Shown: in pieces, positions 24,834-33,844 of the stretch
Layout: each line of letters opens with the position of its first letter
How positions within the stretch are numbered: the first letter of the stretch is position 1
From: Limnoraphis robusta CS-951
Lineage (GTDB): Bacteria > Cyanobacteriota > Cyanobacteriia > Cyanobacteriales > Microcoleaceae
Length of the DNA: 41,918 nt
NCBI RefSeq assembly: GCF_000972705.2
Contig: NZ_LATL02000286.1
Span: 1 to 41,918, forward strand
Reading direction: 5' to 3'
Translations under genes and position numbers: made by a program
The notes under the pieces: model-generated
Databases searched by the model: none
Told to the model about the DNA's origin: nothing
The model's input: only the letters and a program-made list of their open reading frames with translations

Positions 24834-25783
24834 CAGATGAATTGTTAACCCATCTAGAAGACTTTCTAATTCTTGTTGTTGATGATATTCCAGCTAATCT
24901 CAAGGTGATGAAAGAGATTTTAGAACCCGTTGGCTATAGTGTGACTTTTGCTCGGAGTGGAGATCAGGTTCTCGAACGAGTAAAACTGGCAAAACCCGAT
25001 CTAATTTTACTCGATTTAATGATGCCTGAAATCGATGGGTTGCAAGTTTGTGAAGCGTTAAAAGCAGAACCCAAAACTCAATATATTCCGGTGATTTTTC
25101 TCACCGCTAGCCAAGAAGAAGAACATCTTATTCAAGCTTTTGAATTTGGAGCGGTTGATTATGTAACTAAGCCTTTTAGAAAACCTGAACTTTTAGCTCG
25201 AGTCAGAACTCATCTATTACTAAAGTATACGGTTGATAAACTGCGAGAGACTCAAATCGAACTTCAAGAAGCTCTAGAAGCGGTTGAAAAATTAGCTCGA
25301 CTTGATCCACTAACAGGTATTTTAAACCGTCGCGCTCTCATGGAAATTGCGGAGCAAGAAATGAATCGAGCCAAGCGCTACGGTACGCCTTTTTCTATTC
25401 TATTGCTCGATGTCGATCATTTCAAACAAGTTAATGATACCTATGGTCATCCCGTCGGAGATCAGGCGCTTTGTGCTGTTGTTGAAAGTATCCTCAATGG
25501 TATTCGTCAAGTCGATTTTGTGGGTCGCTATGGCGGTGAAGAATTTGCCGTTATTTTACCCCAAATTTCGACAGACTCGGCTTGGAAAGCCGCCGAACGG
25601 ATTCGTTTACAAATTGAAAAAATGACGATTTTCACAGAACAAGGAGAATTAAAATTAACAGTGAGTATTGGGGTAACAACCTATGAGCGAGAGGATAAAA
25701 TAGTTGACCAGCTTTTCAAGCGAGCCGACCAAGGATTATATCAAGCAAAAGCTGAGGGAAGAAATCAATCTTGTCAGGTTTAA
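24830..25783 (+). CDS. REC-GGDEF response regulator, diguanylate cyclase with intact I-site
   Basis: 317-residue PleD/WspR-like output protein that would make cyclic di-GMP from two GTP when its receiver is phosphorylated. REC: VVDD near 17-20, phospho-acceptor D62 in LLDLMMP, and K114 in YVTKPF. A short coiled linker (133-158) joins the GGDEF domain. That domain has DPLTGILNRR, LDVDHFKQVNDTYGH (Mg and GTP ligands) and the signature GGEEF at 235-239. RQVD at 226-229 lies five residues before it, the product-inhibition I-site RxxD. The start overlaps the hybrid kinase by ATGA, with AGGAG upstream, so the two are translationally coupled. Confidence 0.94.
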   Translation: MTDELLTHLEDFLILVVDDIPANLKVMKEILEPVGYSVTFARSGDQVLERVKLAKPDLILLDLMMPEIDGLQVCEALKAEPKTQYIPVIFLTASQEEEHLIQAFEFGAVDYVTKPFRKPELLARVRTHLLLKYTVDKLRETQIELQEALEAVEKLARLDPLTGILNRRALMEIAEQEMNRAKRYGTPFSILLLDVDHFKQVNDTYGHPVGDQALCAVVESILNGIRQVDFVGRYGGEEFAVILPQISTDSAWKAAERIRLQIEKMTIFTEQGELKLTVSIGVTTYEREDKIVDQLFKRADQGLYQAKAEGRNQSCQV

Positions 25784-25803
25784 CTGATACTGTTTCTCCT
25801 TAA

Positions 25804-25882
25804 TCATGCAACTAATCCCCAGTTATTAAGGGGGCTAGGGGGATAAATTAGATGCAACTTCACCCAGAATAGGGATTAGTTA
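25804..25882. repeat. Partial copy of the palindromic dispersed repeat
   Basis: The string from TTATTAAGGGGG through ATAAATTAGATGCA (25821-25856) matches the inverted left half of the 9779-9893 repeat. AACTAATCCC at the left and GGGATTAGTT at the right (25872-25881) form new outer inverted repeats. It lies between the cyclase and the exoprotein genes and may also serve as a transcript end, although there is no T-run after it. Confidence 0.6.
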
Positions 25883-25941
25883 ACTTATAATAGGTGAATT
25901 GCTGTTAGCCCGTTAGCCAAAATCGTTGAATTCATCAACCT

Positions 25942-28900
25942 ATGTCCCCACGTTTACTGACCTTTCCAGCTTTAGCAACGCTGACAACTCTGTTCAGTGC
26001 AACTCCTTTAACAGCCCTAGCACAAATAGTCCCCGATAACACATTAGGTTCAGAAAACTCTGTGGTTACTCCTAATGTTAACATTCGCGGAATAAATAGC
26101 GATCGCATAGACGGGGGAGCGGTTCGCGGGTCTAACTTATTTCATAGTTTTCAGGAATTTAATATTAGAGAGGGACGGGGAGCCTACTTTTCCAATCCCG
26201 ATAATATTATCAATATACTAACTCGCGTTACTGGGGGGAATATTTCAGAAATCCTCGGAACATTAGGGGTTTTAGGGAATGCCAATTTATTTTTAATTAA
26301 TCCTGCGGGGATTGTATTTGGACCCAATGCCAGATTAGATGTAGGCGGTTCATTTTTTGCCACAACTGCCGATGGAGTATTATTTGAAAATGGCTTTGAA
26401 TTTGCCGCAAGTAACCCGGAAGCGCCGCCATTATTAACGATAAATATGCCGTTGGGTTTGAATATTCGAGAAAATCCAGGCGCTATTGTTAATCAAACGT
26501 TACCACAACTCGTTCGGTTGGATGAAAGTCCGTTAAGAAATGATGCAGGATTTCTGATTCCTCAAGGCTTAAACGTTCCCAGAAATCAAACTTTAGCATT
26601 AGTTGGGGGAGATGTATTATTTGATAATGGTGTTGCAATTTCTCCAGGGAGTCGAATTCAATTAGGGGGATTATCTGAACCGGGAATTATTGAATTAACA
26701 AATGTAGGGGCGAATGGCAATACGCCCATTCTTCAATTTCCCGATAATATTCAACGAGGGAATGTAGCGTTAACCAATCAATCTCAAATAAACGTTCGTG
26801 CGGATGGAGGCGGAGACGTTAATATTAATGCGAGAAATGTTGAGATATCAGGCGGTAGTGTTATTCGGGTGGGAATTGATCAAGGTTTAGGTTCTATTGA
26901 AGCACAAGGCGGAGATGTTCATATTAACGCTCAGGAAAATATTCTGCTAACAGGGGCAGGAAGTTCGATTATAAATGCTATCGATACCAATGGAATTGGT
27001 CAAACAGGAGATATTAACATCACAGCTAATTCACTCTCAATGAATAATGGAGCGTTTATCAATACACTTATTTTTGGACAAGGAAACGCGGGGAATATCA
27101 ATATAAAAGCCGCATCCGTTGAAGCTTGGGGTACTTCTCCTAATGGTGAGTTTCGGAGTGGTTTTTTTGCTAATGTCAGTGAGACAGGTATTGGTAATGC
27201 AGGAAATATTTACATAGAAACCGGACAATTACGATTAACAGAGCGAGGGCTAATTCAATCTAGTACCTTTGGACAAGGGAATGCAGGTTCTATATCGATT
27301 TTTGCAACCGATTCTGTGGAGTTAGCAAACAGTTCTATTTTGGGTAGAATCGCAGAAAATGCTGTTGGAGATACAGGAAATATTGAAATTTCAACCTCAT
27401 CGCTTAATGCAATAAATGGACAGATTAGTTTAAGTGCATCAGGTAACGGAAACGCAGGAAATATTCAGATTGCAGCACAGCAGATTGATCTTTCAGATTC
27501 TATTGTAACGGGTCAAACTTCTGGAACGGGTAACATCGGAAATATTACGATTAATACGGGAAATTTAGTCATTCGTGATGGTGCTGATATTCGGCTTGAT
27601 GCCAACCAAGGAGCAACAGGTTCAACGGGAAACATAACTGTTAATGCTTCGGAGTCTATAGAAATAATAGGCGTTTCACCGAGTGGCGTTACGAGTCGAA
27701 TTGCTACTCGAACCTCTGGTCTCGGCAATGCGGGAAGCGTTATTATCAATACTCCCAGATTAGCCGTTCGGAATGGAGGTGCTATCTTTGCGAATACCTC
27801 CGACATCGGACAAGCAGGAGATGTGATTATTAATGCTTCAGAATCCGTTGAAGTCAGTGGAGGAAGTCCCGTTCAAATCGATTCAGAATCCGTTGAATTT
27901 GGTAAAGAACCTCCTGTTTCTCCCGAAGATATCACTGCATTTTTTAGCGACATATCAACCGCGAGTGATAATGTAGAAGGAAGCGCAGGAGGTATTTTTA
28001 TCACAACAAATAAACTTACAATTCAAGAGGGAGGAGAGATTGGAACTTCTGCTACAGGAAGGGGGAGTTCGGGTGTTGTACAAGTCAAAGCAAATGAAGT
28101 GGAGATAGCAGGAGAGTTGACTATTGATGGAGGCTCCTCAAGAAGTAGCTTAGATGTTTTTACAAACGGTGCAGGAAGCGCAGGAACTCTTAATTTAGAA
28201 ACCGGACGATTAACCATTCGAGATGGAGGTCGTATATCAGTAAGCAGTGTAAACGGCAGTAGCGCTGGCTCTATCAATATTCAAGCTTCTGTTGTTGAAT
28301 TAATTGGTGATCAAAGGTTTTCCAGTGAAAATGGAGAGATAATATTTCCCAGTGCAATTGCTGTGTCAACAAATAGGATACCAGACGAAACATCTACTAA
28401 TACAGTATTTAGCGGTAGTAGCGTGGGAAGTATCACACTCGAAGCAGACCAATTAAGAATTCTCAACGGAGCAGACATATCAACTTTTTCAGGGGATGTA
28501 GGCAGTTCGGGTTCAATTGATATTCGCGCCAATACTATCGAAATTAGCGGTAGGGGAACTCGAACAATTACCTTATCAACCGGAGAAGTCGGAATAGGTA
28601 GCCAAATTTCTGCTCAAGCGGGTAACGGAGGAAACACTGGAGATATTTCAATTACGACACAAAGACTAATCGGAATTGATGGAGCATTAATTCGCACAGA
28701 TAGTTCGGGAACGGGTTCTTCAGGTTCAATTAGTATACAAGCTCAAGAGGTGTTATTTGATGATCAGGTGTTTATTTCTAGTGGAACGGCAGGTGCGGGT
28801 AATGGAGGAGATATTACTATTGAAACGGAACAACTAAGAGTGCAAAACGGCTCTGTAATTTTTTCTGGAATTCGTCTGCCAAATGAATCGGAAATTACTA

Positions 28901-30039
28901 CTGTTGAAATTCCCCCGAATCGCAGAGGAGGAACAATCTTCATTAAAGCCTCAGAATCAGTTTTTCTTGACGGGGAAAGAACATCAATTAACGCTACTGT
29001 TGGACAAGAAGGAGCTATAGGTAATGGTGGAAATATCATTATTGAAACTGGACGTTTAACCTTGAGCAATCAAGCTTTTTTGTCTACATCAACTTCAGGA
29101 ATTGGAGATGCGGGTTCGGTCAATGTACAGGCTGAAAATATTCAATTAGCAGATAGGTCTTTTATCCTTGCAAACGTTTCTGAAACCGGGGTGGGTAATG
29201 GAGGAACGGTAACAATTGATGCTGAACAATTAACGATTAGAAATCAATCTAGTATTATAGTAAACGGTGACGGTGTAGGTAATCCCGGAAATATAGACGT
29301 GAGTGCTTCCCAAGTTCGTTTGGAACAAGCAGCTCTATTCGCAGATTCAGTAACAGGTGAAGGTGGAAATATTACTATCAATTCACCCGATATTAGCGTG
29401 CGGCGTCAAAGCGCAATTTCTGCCGCAGGAAGTCAAAGCGGTCAAACGTTTGATGGAAATATTGATATTAATTCAAACTTTTTAGTGTTGTTAGAAAACA
29501 GTCAAATTGTTACCAGCGCTTTTGAACCGACGGGAGGCAGCAATATTAATATTCGTCCTTTAGGTAATTCAGAACTGGCTATTTTACAATCTCAAAATAG
29601 TATTATTAATGCTGCTGGAGAACTTTCTATTGATGATACTCTGAATTTTGACCCGCCAGAATCAACTCAAGTCCAAGTCGTTGATCCGGCTGCATTAATC
29701 GCTCAAGACCCCTGCAAACAAAGAGGAGACAGTCAATTTATTATCACAGGACGAGGCGGTATTGCATTCAACCCCATTCAAGATTTATTTGCAGTTCCAG
29801 AGTTAGAATTGTCTCTGATTGAACCTGTGACTCCTTCAGTTAATCGTTCCTCCCAACGTCGTCAACAACAATCAAAAAAACGAGATAATCATCCAATTGA
29901 TTCTAGAACTATTGTTCCGGCGAGGGGATGGATAAGAGATGAGAAAGGAGACGTTATATTAGTGGGTTATGACCCAACAAAAACGGGAGTTCAGCGTCAA
30001 CCTCAGCCCACTCCCCATCAGTGTAATCCTGAACAGTAA
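25942..30039 (+). CDS. Two-partner-secretion exoprotein, filamentous haemagglutinin N-terminal type
   Basis: 1365-residue exported beta-helix protein, the TpsA side of type Vb secretion and a likely adhesin or matrix protein. A signal peptide occupies about 1-27, ending TALAQ. The TPS domain follows with ENSVVTPNVNIRGINSDRI, GANLF-like NLFHSFQEFNI and NANLFLINPAGIVFGPNA. About 950 residues of beta-helix coils come next, each carrying variants of GNAGNI(T/N)I and LTIRDGG. The C-terminal region has the DPCKQRGDSQFIITGRGGI motif common in cyanobacterial members, then a basic Gln/Arg-rich stretch. No CHAT or protease domain. No TpsB/Omp85-like transporter gene lies in the window. No clear ribosome site. 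Confidence 0.92.
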   Translation: MSPRLLTFPALATLTTLFSATPLTALAQIVPDNTLGSENSVVTPNVNIRGINSDRIDGGAVRGSNLFHSFQEFNIREGRGAYFSNPDNIINILTRVTGGNISEILGTLGVLGNANLFLINPAGIVFGPNARLDVGGSFFATTADGVLFENGFEFAASNPEAPPLLTINMPLGLNIRENPGAIVNQTLPQLVRLDESPLRNDAGFLIPQGLNVPRNQTLALVGGDVLFDNGVAISPGSRIQLGGLSEPGIIELTNVGANGNTPILQFPDNIQRGNVALTNQSQINVRADGGGDVNINARNVEISGGSVIRVGIDQGLGSIEAQGGDVHINAQENILLTGAGSSIINAIDTNGIGQTGDINITANSLSMNNGAFINTLIFGQGNAGNINIKAASVEAWGTSPNGEFRSGFFANVSETGIGNAGNIYIETGQLRLTERGLIQSSTFGQGNAGSISIFATDSVELANSSILGRIAENAVGDTGNIEISTSSLNAINGQISLSASGNGNAGNIQIAAQQIDLSDSIVTGQTSGTGNIGNITINTGNLVIRDGADIRLDANQGATGSTGNITVNASESIEIIGVSPSGVTSRIATRTSGLGNAGSVIINTPRLAVRNGGAIFANTSDIGQAGDVIINASESVEVSGGSPVQIDSESVEFGKEPPVSPEDITAFFSDISTASDNVEGSAGGIFITTNKLTIQEGGEIGTSATGRGSSGVVQVKANEVEIAGELTIDGGSSRSSLDVFTNGAGSAGTLNLETGRLTIRDGGRISVSSVNGSSAGSINIQASVVELIGDQRFSSENGEIIFPSAIAVSTNRIPDETSTNTVFSGSSVGSITLEADQLRILNGADISTFSGDVGSSGSIDIRANTIEISGRGTRTITLSTGEVGIGSQISAQAGNGGNTGDISITTQRLIGIDGALIRTDSSGTGSSGSISIQAQEVLFDDQVFISSGTAGAGNGGDITIETEQLRVQNGSVIFSGIRLPNESEITTVEIPPNRRGGTIFIKASESVFLDGERTSINATVGQEGAIGNGGNIIIETGRLTLSNQAFLSTSTSGIGDAGSVNVQAENIQLADRSFILANVSETGVGNGGTVTIDAEQLTIRNQSSIIVNGDGVGNPGNIDVSASQVRLEQAALFADSVTGEGGNITINSPDISVRRQSAISAAGSQSGQTFDGNIDINSNFLVLLENSQIVTSAFEPTGGSNINIRPLGNSELAILQSQNSIINAAGELSIDDTLNFDPPESTQVQVVDPAALIAQDPCKQRGDSQFIITGRGGIAFNPIQDLFAVPELELSLIEPVTPSVNRSSQRRQQQSKKRDNHPIDSRTIVPARGWIRDEKGDVILVGYDPTKTGVQRQPQPTPHQCNPEQ

Positions 30040-30838
30040 CGCTATCAACTGCTAGAGCGATGATTGGCTCGTTTTCTTTCCTGAAGTTTTTATACCATGA
30101 GCTTACCCGTTACTGCCTCTGTCTAACGGATGATCCTCTGCCGAAAGTGGTGATTTTGGGGCGACTGTCCCTGTCTGGCGATCGCACACCCTCATCACCC
30201 TCTGCCCAAGGCTATCAAACTTTTTTCTATTTTGTAACTTTAGTAACAGAAATTCCTGTAATTGTTTTATTCCTTTTCAGGAACTTCTATAATAAATAGA
30301 GAAAGGTTTGTGATGAATTAATTTATTTTTCCTCTAATTAAATAAATAAAAATAATGATAAAATATTCTATCTTCTTTTTTTCAATTGACTGAAAATTCT
30401 CTCCTGAAAATCTATAAAAAGTCGAATTTTTGCTGGAAGATGATTTCTTGAGCGAGGCTGTATAGCAGTGATCATCGTTACTCTGCACAGAGAAAATTTT
30501 TGAGGAGCAATCAGACTGAGAACTTCAATATTTTCTCTGAGTAAATCTAAAAAAAATATAATTGTTTTTTGATCAAAAGAATAAAGGATGGAGTACAATT
30601 ACTTACATGAAACGGAAGACGAAAGTCAAAGTAACCCGGAGATTGTAAGAAGAAATACAACACCCAAAAATCTCACTTACTTTTCGATCACTTTTGCCTA
30701 ACTTTCAAGTAACACCCAGACCAATAAAACGTCTGGAACACATTACTTTGTTCTTACTGACAGGGTTATAGGATTGGTTTAATGTTAAGAACATACCGAA
30801 CAAAACAACCTCTCTTTAAGCACCTGGAGGTCAAACTT
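30040..30838. other. Intergenic region of about 800 bp
   Basis: AT-rich, especially 30300-30620. The open frames here (30060-30299 plus, 30368-30598 minus) have no family signal or ribosome site and are not called. A HIP1 site is at about 30178. The last 100 bp before 30839 should hold the promoter of the following gene, but no good -35/-10 pair stands out. Confidence 0.55.
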
Positions 30839-31417
30839 ATGAAAAGCGCCATCAAAGCATTCATCACCACCGCTATCGTAACTGCTGGTTTAGTCGTTGG
30901 TATTTCCCAAGCCAAAGCTCAACCGGATACATTTACTAAAGAACGGGTTGTCTTTCAAACAGTTGAAATTGACCCAGAAAAGAATCAATATGGTACGGTT
31001 CCCATGATTGTACGGGAAACCTACGACACTCGTTATCCTGGTCTTCTCGGTGGAAATTCTTTACTGAAACGGGAAGTCGTCCAGGTTGCATCTGAACCTT
31101 TAGTCATTTGGCAAGTGACTCTTTCTTCTAGCGATCCTCAAGGATCATACACTCCGGAACGTCGCGCCCAAGCCATTAGCACTCGTTTAACGAACTTGGC
31201 TGAATCTTTAGGCGTAACGACTTTAGAAGAAATGTATCAAGCCGGAGTCGTCAACTATGAAACAGTAATCTTTGCTTCAGCAGAACCGGGTGACGCTAAT
31301 TTTGAAAATGTAGTGTTCACCTTATCTCCTGGAAATCGGGAACAAGGCGATGTGTTCGTTGAACACTTGCAAGACTACGGAGATGCAACTGCGAGTGGTG
31401 AGCCGCTTTACAACTAA
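30839..31417 (+). CDS. Exported COP23-like protein lacking the family cysteines
   Basis: 192-residue secreted protein. ATG 30839 is preferred over 30782 because GGAGG stands 9 bases before it and a signal peptide starts there (MKSAIKAF, hydrophobic 9-22, cleavage after AKA at 27). The mature half matches the layout of the COP23 domain (circadian oscillating protein of 23 kDa): LVIWQVTL, then SYTPERRAQAISTRL (103-117), then GVVNYETVIF, then NVVFTLSPGN near 157-166. In COP23 proteins as I know them, Cys follows the RR/AR of the YTP box and the VI of the later strand. Here these are A110 and F145, and the mature protein has no Cys at all. Function unknown. Confidence 0.65.
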   Translation: MKSAIKAFITTAIVTAGLVVGISQAKAQPDTFTKERVVFQTVEIDPEKNQYGTVPMIVRETYDTRYPGLLGGNSLLKREVVQVASEPLVIWQVTLSSSDPQGSYTPERRAQAISTRLTNLAESLGVTTLEEMYQAGVVNYETVIFASAEPGDANFENVVFTLSPGNREQGDVFVEHLQDYGDATASGEPLYN

Positions 31418-31440
31418 TTGAGCTTACCAGATGGAACCCT

Positions 31441-31489
31441 CGGGAGTTGTTACAAAAGCAACAAAATAGATTGGTTTTAACAACTCCCG
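31441..31489. repeat. Perfect 12-bp inverted repeat between small exported genes
   Basis: CGGGAGTTGTTA (31441-31452) and TAACAACTCCCG (31478-31489) are perfect inverted repeats separated by 25 bases. No T-run follows. It begins 24 bases after the COP23-like stop and may be an mRNA stabiliser, processing site or protein site rather than a terminator. Confidence 0.7.
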
Positions 31490-31576
31490 TATTCTCCAAC
31501 GCTAAACAACGCTCAACGAACTTGATCGCCTTGATTGAAGAATCGTCAACATATCAGAACTTCACGAGGGCTTACT

Positions 31577-31909
31577 ATGAAAGCAATCCAATTCACCACC
31601 GCACTGCTTCTAACGGCTAGCTTTGCCTATCCCTCCTTCGCTCAAGAAGAAATCTCCGCAGTGACAACAACTTCTTATTCTAGAGTGCAAGAAGTTCACG
31701 AGACTAACAATCAAGTTCTTGATCAAGATCTCAACAATAATGTGTTGAGTGTCAGTTTAGATCAATTGGAAGTTCAGTCTCAGCCTGGACTCTCGCGCAA
31801 CAATCTCAATCAAGTGAGTGAAAACATTAACTCACAGATGGACAAGAACCAGCAGAGATGGGAAGTAGAAGTTGACTGGGAGAATAACAAACTCAAACGT
31901 TACTTCTAA
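31577..31909 (+). CDS. Small exported protein of unknown function
   Basis: 110 residues. The ATG at 31577 is chosen because GAGGG lies 8 bases upstream and it starts a clear signal peptide (MKAIQFTTALLLTASFAYPS, cleavage after FA at 22); an in-frame TTG at 31535 is less likely. The mature part is about 88 residues, polar, Gln/Asn-rich (NNQVLDQDLNNNVLSVS), with no cysteine and no domain I recognise. It is the second of a run of small exported proteins on the plus strand. Confidence 0.72.
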   Translation: MKAIQFTTALLLTASFAYPSFAQEEISAVTTTSYSRVQEVHETNNQVLDQDLNNNVLSVSLDQLEVQSQPGLSRNNLNQVSENINSQMDKNQQRWEVEVDWENNKLKRYF

Positions 31910-31921
31910 TCTCTAGTCTCT

Positions 31922-32146
31922 ATGAACTCGGTCAAGAAAGCATCAATTCAGGGAAGCATCGAAAGCTCAAATCTGACAATCACAGAAGCCTGTATTATGG
32001 CGATCGCCATCATTACAACTCTCAGCCTTCAGGTTCATGTCAAATCTCAAAAGACCCAACTGACATTGAGACTTGAGCAAAATCTTCCCTCCCTGACAGA
32101 GTGCAAGTCTTCTGAGATGAAAGTTTCCAACCCAGTTGGACAATAA
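31922..32146 (+). CDS. Possible small membrane protein
   Basis: 74 codons starting 12 bases after the previous stop. The product has one hydrophobic segment (ACIMAIAIITTLSLQVHV, about 23-40) and a polar tail with one Cys. There is no ribosome site, and an equally long frame exists on the other strand (31967-32191). Its placement in a tight series of small exported genes is the main argument for it. No family is recognised. Confidence 0.4.
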   Translation: MNSVKKASIQGSIESSNLTITEACIMAIAIITTLSLQVHVKSQKTQLTLRLEQNLPSLTECKSSEMKVSNPVGQ

Positions 32147-32230
32147 CGCTTTCCTCAACCCGAAAAAATTCATCTCCCCAGTGCAGTTCACTATTCAATT
32201 ATCTCAACCCCATCTACAGAGGAACTGATC

Positions 32231-32491
32231 ATGTTTGGCAAATCAATCAAACTCAACAATCAAAACCTGAATAACCCCGTGAAAATTTCTGCGGCTGTTG
32301 CTTTAGTCACGATTGGTTTGTTAGGCGTGATCAGCGAAACGCCTAGAACACCTTCCGCTCGATACCATAGCGAAGATCATACAGAAGAAATCAATCGCAT
32401 CAGACAGGGAGGAGTCACCATCTATCGCTACGAAGTGACAGACCCCACTACAGGTTCAGCGATCTCCGTCTCCAAAATTCAAAACCAGTAA
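32231..32491 (+). CDS. Small single-span membrane or exported protein
   Basis: 86 residues with GAGGAAC 7 bases ahead of the ATG. A basic, polar first 17 residues precede a hydrophobic helix at about 18-35 (ISAAVALVTIGLLGVIS) and a short polar domain ending YRYEVTDPTTGSAISVSKI, which may be a small beta hairpin. No family recognised. It converges with the protease gene 33 bp away, and may form a unit with the COP23-like and other small genes upstream. Confidence 0.62.
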   Translation: MFGKSIKLNNQNLNNPVKISAAVALVTIGLLGVISETPRTPSARYHSEDHTEEINRIRQGGVTIYRYEVTDPTTGSAISVSKIQNQ

Positions 32492-32524
32492 TCTGGAGAT
32501 CAGACAGTCTGAGGCAAGCAGCGA

Positions 32525-33406
32525 CTAAGACATTCCGCGTAACGGCATATTAGAAATGGGAATCGCCCAACTGAGAGCTTTCATTTGTTGAACTTGTTCA
32601 GGAGAAGGAGCGGAACCATCAGTATAGCGATAAACCTTATCGGCTGAGAGGGCAAACTTAGAACGACCGTTAATCGCAATCAGTTCACCCCGTTGGTTAA
32701 ACACAGGGCCACCACTCATTCCACTACGGATGTCGTTGGTATAACCCAGTTGATAGCCTTCAACTAAGGTTCGGTTCGGTACCATTCCCACTTGACCTTC
32801 AGTGAGTTGAAACGGCCGATTTCCCCAGTCCCGAGTGTCTTGCATCTGTCCTGGCGTTGTATTCAACCAATTGGGAAATCCCGCCGCCATCACCTTTTCT
32901 CCGACAGCAACCCGATTGCTATCTCCCATCGTTGCCACTTGATAGGAGCGACTGCTATTAAACTGCAACACCGCTAAATCGAGATGGTTGGATGAGGAAA
33001 TCAGGCGTCCCCCGTGCATTTGTCCATCTGCGGTCAAAATCATAAAATTACCGGAGTGATTTCCGACCACATGAGCATTTGTAATCAGGGTGTATCCTTG
33101 TCCTGAACGGTTAATAATCACACCCGACCCAACACTACGATTGGCAAAAATTCTCACCGTTACCTGACGTGCCATTTCTGAGACTGAAGCTGGCGGGAGG
33201 TTTTCGGAAGCTGAAGGGGAAGACATGGTATAAGCAGCAGAATGAGATGGAGTGCGACTGTCAGCCGCCGGGAGGTTAACCCCAAGAAAGAACAATGAGG
33301 CACCGATCACCTGAGTTCCCAATACCACCGTTTTTAAAAATGAACGAGACAATTGGGGAACGGCAGCAAAACAGTTTTTATTGGATTGATTTTGATTAAA
33401 AAGCAT
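32525..33406 (-). CDS. Membrane-anchored trypsin-like serine protease (no PDZ)
   Basis: Serine endopeptidase of the chymotrypsin fold, probably facing the periplasm. Numbering from ATG 33406 (293 residues): signal anchor at about 24-44, low-complexity linker to 75, then H112 in LITNAHVVG, D143 in HLDLAVLQF and S231 in RSGMSGGPVF, a complete triad in HtrA/Deg-like context. No PDZ domain follows, so it is shorter than HhoA/HtrA. An in-frame ATG at 33499 would add 31 residues (starting MGLTEADRRRSLEAIG) of helical, coding-like sequence; neither start has a good ribosome site, so this choice is open. It faces the small exported genes. Confidence 0.88.
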   Translation of the reverse strand: MLFNQNQSNKNCFAAVPQLSRSFLKTVVLGTQVIGASLFFLGVNLPAADSRTPSHSAAYTMSSPSASENLPPASVSEMARQVTVRIFANRSVGSGVIINRSGQGYTLITNAHVVGNHSGNFMILTADGQMHGGRLISSSNHLDLAVLQFNSSRSYQVATMGDSNRVAVGEKVMAAGFPNWLNTTPGQMQDTRDWGNRPFQLTEGQVGMVPNRTLVEGYQLGYTNDIRSGMSGGPVFNQRGELIAINGRSKFALSADKVYRYTDGSAPSPEQVQQMKALSWAIPISNMPLRGMS

Positions 33407-33844
33407 AGTATCTGGTGTTTTTGTTGTAAATTGTGTTTTTTTCAAAAAAATTCCGATTGCCTCGAGTGATCGCCGTCGATCTGCTTCTGTCAATCCCATC
33501 TAAAATCAGGATGCCCAAAATTAAAAAAATAAAATTCACACCACAGTCTTAGTCAGCTAGCGTAGCAGTTGAATGACCAAACGGCAAGATCAAATTAGGG
33601 ATCACAGTCATTCGTTGTTAACTGCTGATGACTCGGCCGACTTTCGACAACATCAAATTCACTCAAGCCCTGGGTTGCAAGGAATTATACGGATTCAAAA
33701 TCTGATCGTCGGAAAATAGCAGATGTTCATCATATAGCGATAACGACCCCAAATGTATCCTTCTCAAAGATAGTTAGGGAAACGCTCCATCAACTTGACC
33801 CATCAGAAGACATCGCTAAAATAAAGACAACTTTCGGCACTATA
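33407..33844. other. Divergent region between protease and histidine kinase
   Basis: About 440 bp, partly the possible N-terminal extension of the protease (33407-33499). The remaining 345 bp contain no open frame or clear hairpin. Promoters for both flanking genes are expected here but no strong motif pair is seen. Confidence 0.5.

Noticed and set aside
26950..29070. Several minus-strand frames rich in Pro, Leu and Ile within the exoprotein gene
   Set aside because: They mirror the repetitive GNAGNI-type beta-helix codons of the real gene and have no independent support.
30060..30299. 79-codon open frame after the TPS exoprotein
   Set aside because: No ribosome site and no family signal; it spans a HIP1 site and low-complexity intergenic DNA. 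Likely chance.
30368..30598. 76-codon minus-strand frame in the AT-rich intergenic region
   Set aside because: Composition follows the AT-rich background; no ribosome site or recognisable domain.
31967..32191. 74-codon minus-strand frame
   Set aside because: Overlaps the plus-strand small gene, with no ribosome site; the plus-strand frame fits the local gene order better.
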